A stretch of 64,000 bases of DNA from Echinicola salinicaeni (GCF_014280965.1 NZ_JACODZ010000002.1:434001-498000), one strand, 5' to 3'. Counted from the first letter of the stretch, positions 1 to 10,600 are shown. Made by a program: numbers and translations. Notes: generated by a model from the sequence alone, not told the origin.

Positions 1-2006
1 CAGAAGACCCTAGCATTCAAATGCCCCCACCTGATTCGAATCTAAAACTCACTGAAGAAGAAGTTGATCTCATTAAAAAATGGATCAATAAAGGTGCTAA
101 ATATGAGCCCCATTGGGCTTTTACTCCTCCTGAAAAATCAGCATTGCCATTAGAGGATGAGTGGTGTAGAAATGAAATAGATAATTTTACGCTTGCTCAA
201 ATGAAGCAACATAAGCTTTCTCCAAATGAGGAAGCAGATGCTGCTACTTTAGTTAAGCGTTTGAGTCTTGATATCACTGGACTTCCACCTAGTTTGGAAT
301 TAATAGATAAGTATTCAGATCTGAGTGGAGACAATTATGAGGCGTTGGTAGATGAGTTGATGGCCAAACCATCTTATGGTGAAAAACTAGCTGTGCTATG
401 GATGGATGTATCCAGGTATTCGGATAGCTATGGGTATCAGGATGATGAAATGCGTACCCAATGGCCTTACCGTGATTGGGTGATTCATGCATTCAATGAG
501 AATATGTCCTATGATCAGTTTATCACCTGGCAGCTTGCTGGAGACATGCTTCCGAATGCCACTAAAGAACAAATATTAGCTACGGCATTTAACAGAAATC
601 ATAAATACACAGAAGAAGGTGGGATTATTCATGAAGAATATAGGGTAGAATATATCCTAGACAAGACCAATACATTCACAAAAGGGATTTTAGGAATCAC
701 CATGGAGTGTGCCCAATGTCATGATCATAAATATGATCCTTTTTCTCAGGAGAACTACTTTCAAATGTATGCCTTCTTTAATAACACTCCTGAAAAGGGG
801 TTTGAAGGAGATGTTTCAAGAAGTAAACCTGCCAAAACTCCAATATTATGGATTAACAAAGAAGATACGGATCCAGATGGAGTTTTGAGTTATTTGAATG
901 CCCCAGATACATCACAGATTATGGTTTCTGTGATGGACGAACTGGATACACTGCGTAAGACTTATATTTTAGATAGGGGAGTATATGATGCGCCTACTGT
1001 GGAGGTTCAGGCTTCTACCCCTCCATCTATTATGAAATATGCTGAAGGATTGCCCAAAAACCGTCTTGGTTTGGCTGAGTGGACCACTGATAAGAAAAAC
1101 CCACTTACTGCAAGGGTATTTGTGAATCTTATCTGGCAAGAAATATTTGGTCAGGGCATAGTGGCCTCTGCCGGTGATTTTGGCATGCAGGGAGACTTGC
1201 CAACCCATCCTCAACTTTTAGATTGGTTGGCAGTGGACTTTATGGAGAATGACTGGGACATCAAGAGACTGATGAAGCAGATTTATTCTTCAGCTACCTA
1301 TAGGCAGTCTTCCGTTATCACAGAGAAAAAACTTTCCAAGGATCCAAGTAATCTTTATTTGGCCAGGGCGCCAAGGTTAAGACTGACTGCTGAAAACATC
1401 CAGGATTTAGTCTTGGCCAGCAGTGGTCTTTTGAATAAGGAGATTGGAGGAATGAGTATAAAACCTTACCAGCCAGAAGGCCTTTGGGAGGCGGCCACTT
1501 CAGGAAGAGGTTCTTTAGCAAAATATGTTCAGGATAAAGGGGATAAGATTTACAGAAGGGGACTTTACCACTTTATTAAATTGACTGTTCCACCACCAAA
1601 AGCAATCATCTTTGATGCCAGTAACCGAGATAGATGCGAGGTAACTAGAGGGAGGACCAATACACCGTTACAAGCACTGGTTATGCTCAATGACCCTTTT
1701 GTGCTAGAGGCAGCAAGAGTCATGAGTACTCAAATGGAGAAAGACGGTTTAAGCCCAGAAGAAGGAATAGAGACCGCTTTCAAAAAGATCCTCTGTAGGA
1801 ATATTAAAGATGAAGAGAAGGAGGTATTGATGGATTATTTTGCTCAGGAAAAAGAGCGATTTAAAGGAGATCCTGACGTGATTGAAGAAAGCTTGGATGT
1901 CGGTGAAAAGCCATTGCTTGAGGAAGGTGTCAGCGCTGAGTCGGCTGCTATGATGCAGGTCATCGTCTCACTGTATAATTTAGAAGAAACCATAACTAAG
2001 ATTTGA
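1..2006 (+). CDS. DUF1549/DUF1553 (PSCyt2-PSD1) cytochrome-like protein, 5' end outside the window
   Basis: The left window edge cuts the gene: the frame stays open to base 1, and the first Met (base 21) lies inside the end of a planctomycete-type cytochrome c (PSCyt1) domain, as the stretch MPPPDSNLKLTEEE shows. Residue numbers count from that Met. DUF1549 (PSCyt2) spans about 50-260 and holds a CxxCH heme-type motif (Cys230, Cys233, His234). DUF1553 (PSD1) spans about 340-590. Such proteins are large, secreted or membrane-associated and common in Planctomycetes, Verrucomicrobia and some Bacteroidota. They are usually paired with a DUF1501 protein, which here starts 1 bp downstream. Electron transfer linked to sugar oxidation is often proposed but unproven. 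Family assignment is firm; function is unknown. Confidence 0.9.
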   Translation, partial: EDPSIQMPPPDSNLKLTEEEVDLIKKWINKGAKYEPHWAFTPPEKSALPLEDEWCRNEIDNFTLAQMKQHKLSPNEEADAATLVKRLSLDITGLPPSLELIDKYSDLSGDNYEALVDELMAKPSYGEKLAVLWMDVSRYSDSYGYQDDEMRTQWPYRDWVIHAFNENMSYDQFITWQLAGDMLPNATKEQILATAFNRNHKYTEEGGIIHEEYRVEYILDKTNTFTKGILGITMECAQCHDHKYDPFSQENYFQMYAFFNNTPEKGFEGDVSRSKPAKTPILWINKEDTDPDGVLSYLNAPDTSQIMVSVMDELDTLRKTYILDRGVYDAPTVEVQASTPPSIMKYAEGLPKNRLGLAEWTTDKKNPLTARVFVNLIWQEIFGQGIVASAGDFGMQGDLPTHPQLLDWLAVDFMENDWDIKRLMKQIYSSATYRQSSVITEKKLSKDPSNLYLARAPRLRLTAENIQDLVLASSGLLNKEIGGMSIKPYQPEGLWEAATSGRGSLAKYVQDKGDKIYRRGLYHFIKLTVPPPKAIIFDASNRDRCEVTRGRTNTPLQALVMLNDPFVLEAARVMSTQMEKDGLSPEEGIETAFKKILCRNIKDEEKEVLMDYFAQEKERFKGDPDVIEESLDVGEKPLLEEGVSAESAAMMQVIVSLYNLEETITKI

Positions 2007-2007
2007 T

Positions 2008-3462
2008 ATGGAAAAGGAAATATTAGAGCACGGATTAAATCAAAATAGGAGAAAATTTCTTTCCAAATTAAGTCTTGGAGTAGGAAGTATGGCTTTAGGC
2101 TCCCTATTGATTCCTGATCTTTTTAAAGGGAAATCAGGTATGGAGGATGAGCTGATGGCTGCGATCCCCCATTTTGCTCCAAAAGCCAAAAGGGTGATCT
2201 ATCTTTTCCAAAATGGTGCCCCAAGTCAATTGGAAAGTTTTGATTATAAGCCTATGTTGAGAGAACGCATGGGGGAAGATCTTCCTGCCAGTATCAGGAA
2301 CGGTCAAAGATTAACTGGGATGACAGCTGGTCAAAGTAAATTTCCATTGGTAGGTTCTTATTATGATTTCAAGCAGTATGGTGAAGCTAGGGCCTGGATC
2401 AGTGATCTGTTCCCTCATACCGCTAAGATTGTAGATGATATTTGTATTGTGAAGTCAATGCATACTGAGGCGATTAACCATGATCCTGCCTTGACCTTTT
2501 TCCAAACGGGAGCACAGGTAGGTAATAGACCAAGTATGGGGTCTTGGCTGAGCTATGGTCTTGGAAGTGAGAATAATAATTTGCCTGCTTTTTGTGTGCT
2601 TTTGAGTAGGGGGAAAGGTAATGGCCAGGGAGTTTATTCCAAGCTATGGAGCAATGGCTTTTTAGATGCTGTGCACCAAGGTGTTCAGTTTTCCAATTCT
2701 GAGGATCCAGTATTGTACCTTGGGGATCCTGATGGGATGAAACGTTCCGATAGAAGAAGGATGCTGGATCAGATTTCATCCTTGAACCAAATATCCTATG
2801 ATCAGTTCGGTGATCCTGAAATTCAGGCTAAGATCCAGCAATATGAGATGGCTTTTAGGATGCAGACAGCAGTTCCTGAGGTTACAGATATCAGTAAGGA
2901 ACCAGATAGCATCATCAAAATGTATGGGCCGGATTGTTTAGTTCCTGGTACCTATGCTGCCAATTGCCTTTTAGCAAGGAAGCTATCTGAAAGTGGTGTT
3001 CGTTTTGTTCAGCTTTATCACCAAGGGTGGGATCAGCATGGAAATCTTCCAAATGAAATGGCAGGTCAAGCCAAAGATGTTGACCAAGCTTCTGCTGCTT
3101 TAATTAAAGATCTCAAACAGAGAGGTTTATTGGACGAAACTTTAGTCATCTGGGGTGGAGAATTTGGACGTACCAATTACTGTCAGGGTAAGATGTCTGT
3201 TGAGAATTATGGTAGAGATCACCACCCAAGGGCATTCTCCATTTGGATGGCAGGTGGAGGAGTGAAGTCAGGCATTGTACATGGAGAAACCGATGATTTT
3301 GGCTATAACATCACCAAAGATCCTGTACATGTTCATGATTTCCAGGCTACTGTCCTTCATTTAATGGGGATCAATCATGAAAAAATGACCTATAAGCATC
3401 TTGGTAGAAGGTATAGACTCACTGATGTGGCCGGTACTGTAGTGAAAGAAATCATCGTTTAG
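2008..3462 (+). CDS. DUF1501 family protein with Tat-type signal
   Basis: This 484-residue protein belongs to DUF1501, a family related to the alkaline phosphatase/sulfatase fold. The N-terminus carries a twin-arginine-like motif (NRRKFLSKLSLG, about residues 13-24) followed by a short hydrophobic stretch, which suggests Tat export of a folded protein. C-terminal family signatures are visible, such as YHQGWDQHGN and WGGEFGRTNY. It starts 1 bp after the DUF1549/DUF1553 gene, so the two are almost certainly co-transcribed; this pairing is the family's usual context. The sulfatase Cys-x-Pro-x-Arg motif is absent, so it should not be called a sulfatase. The biochemical role is unknown. Confidence 0.9.
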   Translation: MEKEILEHGLNQNRRKFLSKLSLGVGSMALGSLLIPDLFKGKSGMEDELMAAIPHFAPKAKRVIYLFQNGAPSQLESFDYKPMLRERMGEDLPASIRNGQRLTGMTAGQSKFPLVGSYYDFKQYGEARAWISDLFPHTAKIVDDICIVKSMHTEAINHDPALTFFQTGAQVGNRPSMGSWLSYGLGSENNNLPAFCVLLSRGKGNGQGVYSKLWSNGFLDAVHQGVQFSNSEDPVLYLGDPDGMKRSDRRRMLDQISSLNQISYDQFGDPEIQAKIQQYEMAFRMQTAVPEVTDISKEPDSIIKMYGPDCLVPGTYAANCLLARKLSESGVRFVQLYHQGWDQHGNLPNEMAGQAKDVDQASAALIKDLKQRGLLDETLVIWGGEFGRTNYCQGKMSVENYGRDHHPRAFSIWMAGGGVKSGIVHGETDDFGYNITKDPVHVHDFQATVLHLMGINHEKMTYKHLGRRYRLTDVAGTVVKEIIV

Positions 3463-3537
3463 TAGAAGAATTATCACCCGTGAAAATTTAGCTTGTCCCA
3501 TTCCGGGCCGCTCTCTTAAGCTTAGTCGAATTAAAAA

Positions 3538-5670
3538 ATGAATATTAGAAATAACCTACAAGGCTGGTTGGAAAACCTGTTGATTGTTTTTTCCGGCCTT
3601 ATTGTCATATTTATCATAGGTGGTGATGGATTGATGGTGCCTCCTGTTCTACAAGTGTTGGGGAGAAGTCATCCCTTGATCTTGCATTTTCCCATTGTAT
3701 TGATGGTTTTGGCTTTGGTCTTTGTTTTAGTTCCTAATTTACTGCCATCACCTTATCAGCAAAAAGTAGCAAAGTGGTCATTGTTGTTTGCTTGTTTTTT
3801 TGCAGGTATAACCGTGTTGACCGGTTGGATGCTAAGCCGGGAAGAAGGCTATGAAGGAGATAATCTTGTACTTCACAAATGGATGGGGGTAGCCGTATTT
3901 TTCTTGGCTGTTCTAGTTTATTTCTTTTTGGAAAAACAGCCCAAAATGCAAAAAGGCATGGGCTTAGCCTTATTATTGGTGTTGATTGGCGCAGGACATT
4001 GGGGAGCAAACCTTACCCATGGTACTGATTTTTTGATGGCACCTATAGCTGGAAAAGATGGTGTGCAGGTAAGCTTAGAAGAGGCTGAGGTTTTTGCCCA
4101 TTTGGTGCAACCTATTTTGGAACAAAAATGTAATTCATGTCACCAAGCAAGTAAGAGCAAGGGACAGTTAAGACTGGATGAGGTTGCGATGATCCAAAAG
4201 GGTGGTAAAAACGGTGTGCTATTTGATGAAAAGGATTGGGAGAACTCCCTGTTTGTAAAACGTCTGGTAAAGCCAATTGAAGAAAAGGGGCATATGCCTC
4301 CAAAAGGCAAACCTCAATTGAGTCCAGAGGAGCTGCAAATTCTACAGGAATGGGTGAAAGGAGGGGTAAAATATGATCAAAAACTAAAGGAAACGGGAGA
4401 GGAAAGTCCGCTTTTCCAATTGGCCAGTTTACAATTGGAAAAAGAAGCTCCTTTTGATTTTGAAGCTGCAGATCCAGATGTGGTTGTTTCGTTGAATAAT
4501 TTTTACAGGATAGTAGAGCCGCTTTATCCGGAGTCGCCTGCATTGGAGGTATCTTATTTTGGTGCAAATGCTTTTGATCCTGCTTCATTAGAGGAATTGA
4601 AAAAAGTTAAGGAGCAAATTGTAGGGATTAGCCTTAATAAAATGCCATTGGATGGGGTGGATTTATCAATTCTTGCTGAATTCAAGAACCTAGAAGAGCT
4701 TAAGCTTAACTTTTCTAATCTTAGTACTGAACAGTTGAAAGTACTGTCTTCTTTACCAAAATTGAGGAGTTTGACTTTGGCTGGAAATGAGCTAGATGAA
4801 GGGATTTTCGAGGTTTTGGCCAATGTGAAAAATTTGGAATACGTGTATTTATGGAGTACTGGACTCAAAGAGGTGGATGCCAAAAGTTATCAGAAAGCAG
4901 CCCCTCATGTTATGTTGGAATGGGGCTATAGCGATGACGGTTTGGTCTATACACTTAATCCCCCACAGATTAAATACAGCAAGGTAATATTTGATGAAAA
5001 TGAAAAGGTGGAGATCGAGCACCCAATCAGCTCCGTGGAGGTGTTTTATACGCTTGATGGTACAGAGCCAGATAGTATAAGCAGCCTTAAATACGAAGCA
5101 CCTATTTTGATTGACAATACTTCCAGCATAAAGGCCAGGGCTTATGCCAAAGGGTGGCTGAAAAGTGAGCAGGTAGATGCTTATTTTTATAAATCAGGTA
5201 TTCAGCCTAAAGATGTAGAGTTAAAGACTTCACCTTCTGGCGAATATCAAGGTAATGGCAAAGCCACTTTATTTGATTTGGTAAAAGGCGATAGTAATTA
5301 CGCTTCTGGAGATTGGTTAGGATTCAAGGATGAGCCTATGGTCTTAGAAATTAGTATTCCTGAGGGACAGGATGTTGAAAACATAGCCTTTAGTTTAATG
5401 TATCATGAAGAGGCCCATATCTTTCCTCCCGTAAAAATATTGGTAGAGGGGAAATCCAGAGCCGGAGCTTGGAAAACCATAGTACAGGAAGCTCCAGAGG
5501 TGCCGGCAAAATCAAAAAGAAGCAGGATGAAGCAATTGTTCTATCAGCTTGACCTATCCAATTATGACAAATTAAAATTGACACTATACCCCAACCAACA
5601 TTTGCCTGCTTGGCACAGGGGAGCTGGTGACAAGGGCTGGGTGTTTATAGATGAGGTGGTGTTGAATTAA
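3538..5670 (+). CDS. Membrane-anchored planctomycete-type c cytochrome with LRR and chitobiase-like C-terminal regions
   Basis: This is a 710-residue mosaic protein. The N-terminus has several transmembrane helices (about 12-30, 48-68, 80-98, 115-131, 140-156) resembling DUF2231, with the motif GRSHPLILHFPIV. A planctomycete-type cytochrome c domain follows, with CNSCH (Cys198, Cys201, His202) and a distal Met253 in GHMPPKGK. Next come leucine-rich-repeat-like segments (about 340-460), a chitobiase/hexosaminidase C-terminal-like domain (about 505-570, with FYTLDGTEPDS) and a beta-rich C-terminus. The gene lies 75 bp after the DUF1501 gene and is followed by a strong terminator. It is probably an electron-transfer partner of the two upstream proteins; domain calls are firm and the pathway is inferred. 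Confidence 0.85.
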   Translation: MNIRNNLQGWLENLLIVFSGLIVIFIIGGDGLMVPPVLQVLGRSHPLILHFPIVLMVLALVFVLVPNLLPSPYQQKVAKWSLLFACFFAGITVLTGWMLSREEGYEGDNLVLHKWMGVAVFFLAVLVYFFLEKQPKMQKGMGLALLLVLIGAGHWGANLTHGTDFLMAPIAGKDGVQVSLEEAEVFAHLVQPILEQKCNSCHQASKSKGQLRLDEVAMIQKGGKNGVLFDEKDWENSLFVKRLVKPIEEKGHMPPKGKPQLSPEELQILQEWVKGGVKYDQKLKETGEESPLFQLASLQLEKEAPFDFEAADPDVVVSLNNFYRIVEPLYPESPALEVSYFGANAFDPASLEELKKVKEQIVGISLNKMPLDGVDLSILAEFKNLEELKLNFSNLSTEQLKVLSSLPKLRSLTLAGNELDEGIFEVLANVKNLEYVYLWSTGLKEVDAKSYQKAAPHVMLEWGYSDDGLVYTLNPPQIKYSKVIFDENEKVEIEHPISSVEVFYTLDGTEPDSISSLKYEAPILIDNTSSIKARAYAKGWLKSEQVDAYFYKSGIQPKDVELKTSPSGEYQGNGKATLFDLVKGDSNYASGDWLGFKDEPMVLEISIPEGQDVENIAFSLMYHEEAHIFPPVKILVEGKSRAGAWKTIVQEAPEVPAKSKRSRMKQLFYQLDLSNYDKLKLTLYPNQHLPAWHRGAGDKGWVFIDEVVLN

Positions 5671-5712
5671 AGGAAATAGAAGGGTTCATTGATGAAAGGA
5701 AGAAATGAAACG

Positions 5713-5752
5713 AACCAGAAGCATTTTTAAATGGATATGCTTCTGGTTTTTT
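5713..5752 (+). terminator. Rho-independent terminator after the cytochrome cluster
   Basis: A perfect 12-bp stem (AACCAGAAGCAT at 5713-5724 pairing with ATGCTTCTGGTT at 5737-5748) with a 12-nt loop runs into a T-rich tail. It lies 43 bp after the stop codon and separates the cytochrome cluster from the sigma factor unit. Confidence 0.85.
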
Positions 5753-5829
5753 ACTTTGTAAATTATTTTTCATGTGGGTTGATAAATAATTAATGAAAAG
5801 AATGGATATGTAATTTAAATTTTGTTAAT

Positions 5830-5837
5830 TAATTTTG
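5830..5837 (+). promoter_or_regulatory. Possible -7 element upstream of the first ECF sigma factor
   Basis: TAATTTTG fits the Bacteroidota -7 consensus TAnnTTTG and sits about 30 bp before the start codon. No convincing -33 TTG is present at the right distance, so support is weak. Confidence 0.3.
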
Positions 5838-5867
5838 ATTTAATCATTAATAGTAAGTTTTTGAACA

Positions 5868-6440
5868 TTGCCCTTAGCCCAAAATAATACTGAAAATAAG
5901 TGGATCCTTGGATTAATCTCTGGGGAAGAGGATGCATTTAAATTGTTTTTTGATGCTTATAATAAGCGGATATATGGGTTTGCATTGAAATTTTTGAAAT
6001 TAGAAGAACTAGCTCAAGATGTTACACAGGAGATCTTTATAAAAATCTGGCAAGAACGAAGAAAGCTGCAAGATGTCGACAATTTTGAGGCTTATCTATT
6101 CCAAATTGTTCGAAGAAAATGTATAGATAATATTCGAAAAATCTCCAGGGATCAAAAACTGATGGATCATGTAAAAGATAAAATGGAACCATCAGTCAAT
6201 CCATTTTTAGATTTTGAAAATACTGGTTTTTTGGAAAAAATCATGGAGCATTTATCTCCTCAACAAAAAGCTGTATTTGAAATGAGCCGCACTAAAGGGC
6301 TGAGTTATGAGGATATTGCAAAAGAACTAAAAATTTCGAAAAACACAGTTAGAAACCATATGGTGGAAGCATTAAAGGTTTTAAGAAAGTTGATGGAATA
6401 TTCCATTTATTTATTAGTACTAGAAGTTTATTTTCACTGA
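5868..6440 (+). CDS. ECF RNA polymerase sigma factor (Bacteroides expansion family)
   Basis: A 190-residue ECF sigma-70 factor. Region 2 is seen in LAQDVTQEIFIKIWQERRKL and the following segment FEAYLFQIVRRKCIDNIRK. Region 4 is seen as LSPQQKAVFEMSRTKGLSYE and a helix-turn-helix IAKELKISKNTVRNHM. No in-frame ATG precedes region 2, so the start is most likely the TTG at 5868. It lies 100 bp upstream of a FecR anti-sigma gene and heads a SusC/SusD operon, the standard arrangement for cell-surface signalling in this phylum. It probably directs RNA polymerase to the susCD promoter when released by FecR. Confidence 0.9.
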   Translation: MPLAQNNTENKWILGLISGEEDAFKLFFDAYNKRIYGFALKFLKLEELAQDVTQEIFIKIWQERRKLQDVDNFEAYLFQIVRRKCIDNIRKISRDQKLMDHVKDKMEPSVNPFLDFENTGFLEKIMEHLSPQQKAVFEMSRTKGLSYEDIAKELKISKNTVRNHMVEALKVLRKLMEYSIYLLVLEVYFH

Positions 6441-6540
6441 TTGGAGATAATGGAAATAAAAACTTGATTTTTTTTCAACTTCACTAGTCCTCCCCAAGCT
6501 TACGAGACGTCATCCCTATAATAAGTAAGCAAATTTCACT

Positions 6541-7545
6541 TTGGAAAGGAAAGAACAAACAATAGAGTTAATTAAGAAATACCTATCAAATCAATGTAAT
6601 CCTGATGAGATAGATGAACTTTTTACTGAAATAACCAAGCCTGAAAATGAAAGCTTGGTAGAAAAAAGTATGCTTGAAACATGGTATACAGAAGAGGGAC
6701 TTCCAGAAATAGACAGAAGTAATCAAGATCAGCTGTTCAATAATATCAATAGAGATAAAGCTGCTCACCTGCGTGTGTCCAAAAACAGGGAACATAGGAT
6801 AGTGAGTAGATGGTGGGGAGCTGCAGCCATATTTTTGATTTCAATTATTGGTAGCTGGTTGTTTTTTGAGAGTAGTCCTGAGGCTGTAGATGAAGTTCCT
6901 TTGGCTGAAGTCGTGGCTGGTATCGGAGAAAGGAAACATTTGACTTTACCTGATGGGAGTGAAGTCTGGCTTAATTCAGGGACTAAGATTATCTATCCTC
7001 ATGATTTTGAAGAAAGGAAGGTGAAATTGATAGGCGAAGCATTTTTTGATGTGGAAAGGGATGAGTCCCGTCCATTTATAGTAGAAAGTGAGGCTATCAA
7101 AACTAAGGTATTGGGAACTTCCTTTAATGTTCGTGCTTATGATGAAGACAATGGTGTTCAAGTAACCGTAAAAACTGGAAAAGTAGGCGTAGGGAAATCA
7201 AATAATGAGTTTGCGTCCATTACCCCAAATCAGCAAATTTCTTATGATGACCAAAATCAAGGATTTTCTTTTCAGGAAGTTGATGCATCATCACTATCCT
7301 CATGGAAAGATGGCAATTTGGTATTTGAAAATGTAACATTTGCAGAAGCGGTAACCACACTTAAAATGCAATATGGCAAGGATTTTAAATTTGAAAATCC
7401 TGCTTTAAGTAAATGTAGGTTTACCTCGAAATTTGATATAAATGAAGATTTGCCCCATGTGCTAGAGGTTTTAACAACTTTGAATGGTATCGACTATAGG
7501 ACTGAGGGGAATACAATTTATTTCAGTGGAATTAGATGTCTTTAA
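6541..7545 (+). CDS. FecR family anti-sigma factor (DUF4974 C-terminus)
   Basis: A 334-residue inner-membrane anti-sigma regulator. A cytoplasmic N-terminal part (about 1-95) is followed by one transmembrane helix (about 97-112), a periplasmic FecR domain (about 120-230, with LPDGSEVWLNSGTKI and VLGTSFNVRAY) and a C-terminal DUF4974 domain (about 255-330). The start is taken as the TTG at 6541, since no ATG is available before the conserved N-terminus. By family analogy it holds the adjacent sigma factor inactive and receives a signal from the STN domain of the SusC encoded next. Confidence 0.9.
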   Translation: MERKEQTIELIKKYLSNQCNPDEIDELFTEITKPENESLVEKSMLETWYTEEGLPEIDRSNQDQLFNNINRDKAAHLRVSKNREHRIVSRWWGAAAIFLISIIGSWLFFESSPEAVDEVPLAEVVAGIGERKHLTLPDGSEVWLNSGTKIIYPHDFEERKVKLIGEAFFDVERDESRPFIVESEAIKTKVLGTSFNVRAYDEDNGVQVTVKTGKVGVGKSNNEFASITPNQQISYDDQNQGFSFQEVDASSLSSWKDGNLVFENVTFAEAVTTLKMQYGKDFKFENPALSKCRFTSKFDINEDLPHVLEVLTTLNGIDYRTEGNTIYFSGIRCL

Positions 7546-7586
7546 GCTTAAAAATAAAAGCCTATGTAACAAATATGTGAAAAAAA

Positions 7587-7632
7587 GCTGTTTCGGCGGC
7601 CACCGAAACAGCAAAAACCTCCGGTTAGGAGG
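7587..7632 (+). promoter_or_regulatory. Two-hairpin 5' leader of the first susC
   Basis: In the 132-bp gap before susC two stem-loops sit side by side. The first has a perfect 10-bp stem (GCTGTTTCGG at 7587-7596, CCGAAACAGC at 7603-7612, 6-nt loop) and is followed by AAAAA rather than a T tract, so it is not an ordinary terminator. The second has CCTCC (7618-7622) pairing with GGAGG (7628-7632) around a 5-nt loop, masking a Shine-Dalgarno-like sequence 45 nt before the ATG. The structures are read from sequence; a regulatory role is inference. Confidence 0.5.
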
Positions 7633-7677
7633 CATTAGATTCAGTCATTTAACAAATACTTAATCCAACTCAAAATT

Positions 7678-10600
7678 ATGAAAATATCTTTACATGGGTT
7701 AATGAATGCCCTATTTAAAACAAGGATTTTCTCAACCACTTATTGGTTGAGAAAAAGCAGAAAACTGAGCAGTGCCACGTTTGCATTGGTCTTTTTTTCT
7801 ACCCTATTGCCTGTATTAGCCAATGATCAATTGCCAGATTTGAAGGATGTTTATATCAATGTTGAAATTCATGAAGAGCCCTTGGTTTCTGCATTTAGAA
7901 AAATCGAGACCAATACCCCTTATAAGTTTTCTTACAAATTAGAGCATGTTAAATCTTTTAGGAGTGTAAGCCTCACTAAGTCCAGAAGAACATTGAAAAG
8001 TGCATTGGATATTTTGCTTAGTGATACCAATTTGCAATACCAAAGGATTGAAAACAGTATCGTAATAACACCAAGGCCATTAAATGTGCCTGAGAAAGTC
8101 AGTTCGCAACCATCCAATGATATTATTGTAAAAACGGTCAAGGGCCGGGTTACTTCTGAAGCCGAACCTCAAGGTGTACCTGGAGTAAATGTTTTGATAG
8201 TAGGTACCCAAACAGGTACTGTTACAGATTTGGATGGTAGCTATCAAATAGAAGTAGAAAATGATGAAGCTGTTCTTGAGTTTTCCTTTATAGGTTATAA
8301 AACCGTTAGACAAACTGTAGGTAATAGAACGGAAATAAATATTGTCTTGGAGGAATTGCTAAGTAGTATGAATGAGGTGGTAGTAGTGGGCTATGGCGTT
8401 CAGAAAAAGAGTGATCTTACAGGGTCAGTAGTTTCCTTATCAGAAGAAAATTTTACCCAAGGAGCGAATTCAAATGCCCTTCAATTATTGAACGGACGTG
8501 CACCAGGGGTGACCATTAGTCAGCCCAATTCAGCACCTGGAGCAAACACTAAAATTCAAATCAGAGGAGCAGGCTCAATAAACGGGGATAATAGTGCACT
8601 GGTAGTAGTCGATGGATTACCTGGGGTAAATCCACAAGATTTGAGTCCAGATGATATCGAGTCTATAGAGGTGCTTAAGGATGCATCTTCTGCTGCAATT
8701 TATGGTACAAGAGCGGCCAATGGTGTCGTGCTGATTACTACCAAAAGTGGTAAAAAAGGGGAACCTGTTCTCAAGTACAATACCTATTATGGGGTGCAGT
8801 CAGTTGCCAAGCAGGTGGATGTGTTGAATGGTAGGCAATATATGGAAACCCTTAATGCTATAAGAGAAGAGGGGGGTGGAAATCCAATATACACTCAGGA
8901 TGAAATTAATCAGGTTGGAGTAGGAACCAATTGGCAGGATATAATTTTCAAAAACAATGCCCCTGTTCAAAATCACCAATTATCCATGTCAGGTGGATCT
9001 GATAAAAGCACTTATTACGCTGGCTTGAATTATTTCAACCAACAAGGATTGGTTAAAAATTCTGATTTTAAGAAGCTTAACTTGCGGACGAATGTGGATT
9101 TTAGACCAAAGGATTTCTTGAGATTCAAGTTTAATTTGAATTATACTCGGTCCGTTCAAAATGAAATATTGTTTTCAAATTCAGCAAATGAAAGTGCTGG
9201 ACCAATAAATTCCTCCATTCAATTTGATCCTACCTTGCCGTCAGGATTGGATGAAAATGGGATGTATTACAGAAATGATTTTATTGCACTGGATAATCCG
9301 GAGGCCCTTATTAATGGTGTTACGGATGAAGGCCTTAGAAATAGGTTTTATGGGACATTTACAACGGAAATTGAGCCATTGGAAGGATTAGTAGGGTCTG
9401 TTAGGCTGGGAGGTACTACCGTTGGAACCATGAATTCTTCCTACAGGGACCGGTCAACTCTCATAGGACAAAGTAATGGAGGGGTAGGTTCTCGAGGAGC
9501 TTCTGATTATGTTCAGTGGTTAGCGGAATTTTTGATTAGGTATGATAAGCAATTTAATGAAGATCATCACCTTAATATCTTGGGTGGAGCTACCTTTGAG
9601 GAGTTTTTGAATGTGGGGGTGAATGCAAGTTCTCGTAGTTTTCTATCCGATGTAACCTATGCGGATTTATTACAAAGTGGTGATGGTGATGAAGGGGATA
9701 ATGTGAGTTCATCAAGGAGCAGAAACAGATTAAATGGCTTTTTAGGAAGATTGAATTATGATTATAAGGGGAGATATTTATTGACGGCTTCCTTTAGAGC
9801 TGATGGAACCTCAAGGTTCTCAGATGAGAATAAGTATGCATTTTTCCCTTCGGGAGCATTTGCCTGGAGAATTTCAGACGAGCCTTTCTTTCAGAATATC
9901 AATAATACAGTTAGCACAGCAAAGTTGCGATTAGGCTATGGACAGCTAGGGAATCAGGGAATCGATAATTTCAGTACCATCCAGACTTTAGTCGCAGGTG
10001 GAAGTGCCGTGTTTGGCGATGCTATTTATCAAGGTGTGGTACCTGCTAGACTACCCAATCCTAATCTTAAGTGGGAAACTACAGAGGAAATCAATTTTGG
10101 ATTGGATTATGGTTTTGCTGAGGATAGAATTTATGGTTCCATTGATTATTATATAAGGAATACCAAAGATCAGATCTTTAGAAAACCAATTCCATCGGTA
10201 GTAGGCTTTACCAATATTTTGGTGAACTTCGGTGAGGCAAGGAATTCAGGTTTGGACTTTTTAATCAATTCTGTAAATATCCAAAACAGTGATTTTAAAT
10301 GGGGTTCTACCCTGAATTTCTCTCTTCTTAAAAATGAGGTAACGAAATTGCCTGATTTTATTCCTGAGATAGTATCTGGAAATATTGGGACATTTATCAG
10401 TAATTACCAGCTAATTAGAGAAGGCGTGGCCATGCGTTCTTTTTATGGATTTGAAACAGAAGGTATATTCCAAACAGGTGATGATATCCAGAATTCTGCG
10501 CAGCCCAATGCAGCACCTGGTCATATCAAATTCAAGGATCAAAATGGGGACAATGTTATCGACCTGAATGACCGTGTTGTATTGGGTGATCCATTCCCGG

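Noticed and set aside
2008-3462. Annotation of the DUF1501 protein as a sulfatase
   Set aside because: The C-x-P-x-R motif needed for formylglycine is absent.
4112-4588. Minus-strand frame opposite the cytochrome gene
   Set aside because: It is the mirror of a well-supported cytochrome gene, with no domain and an unlikely composition.
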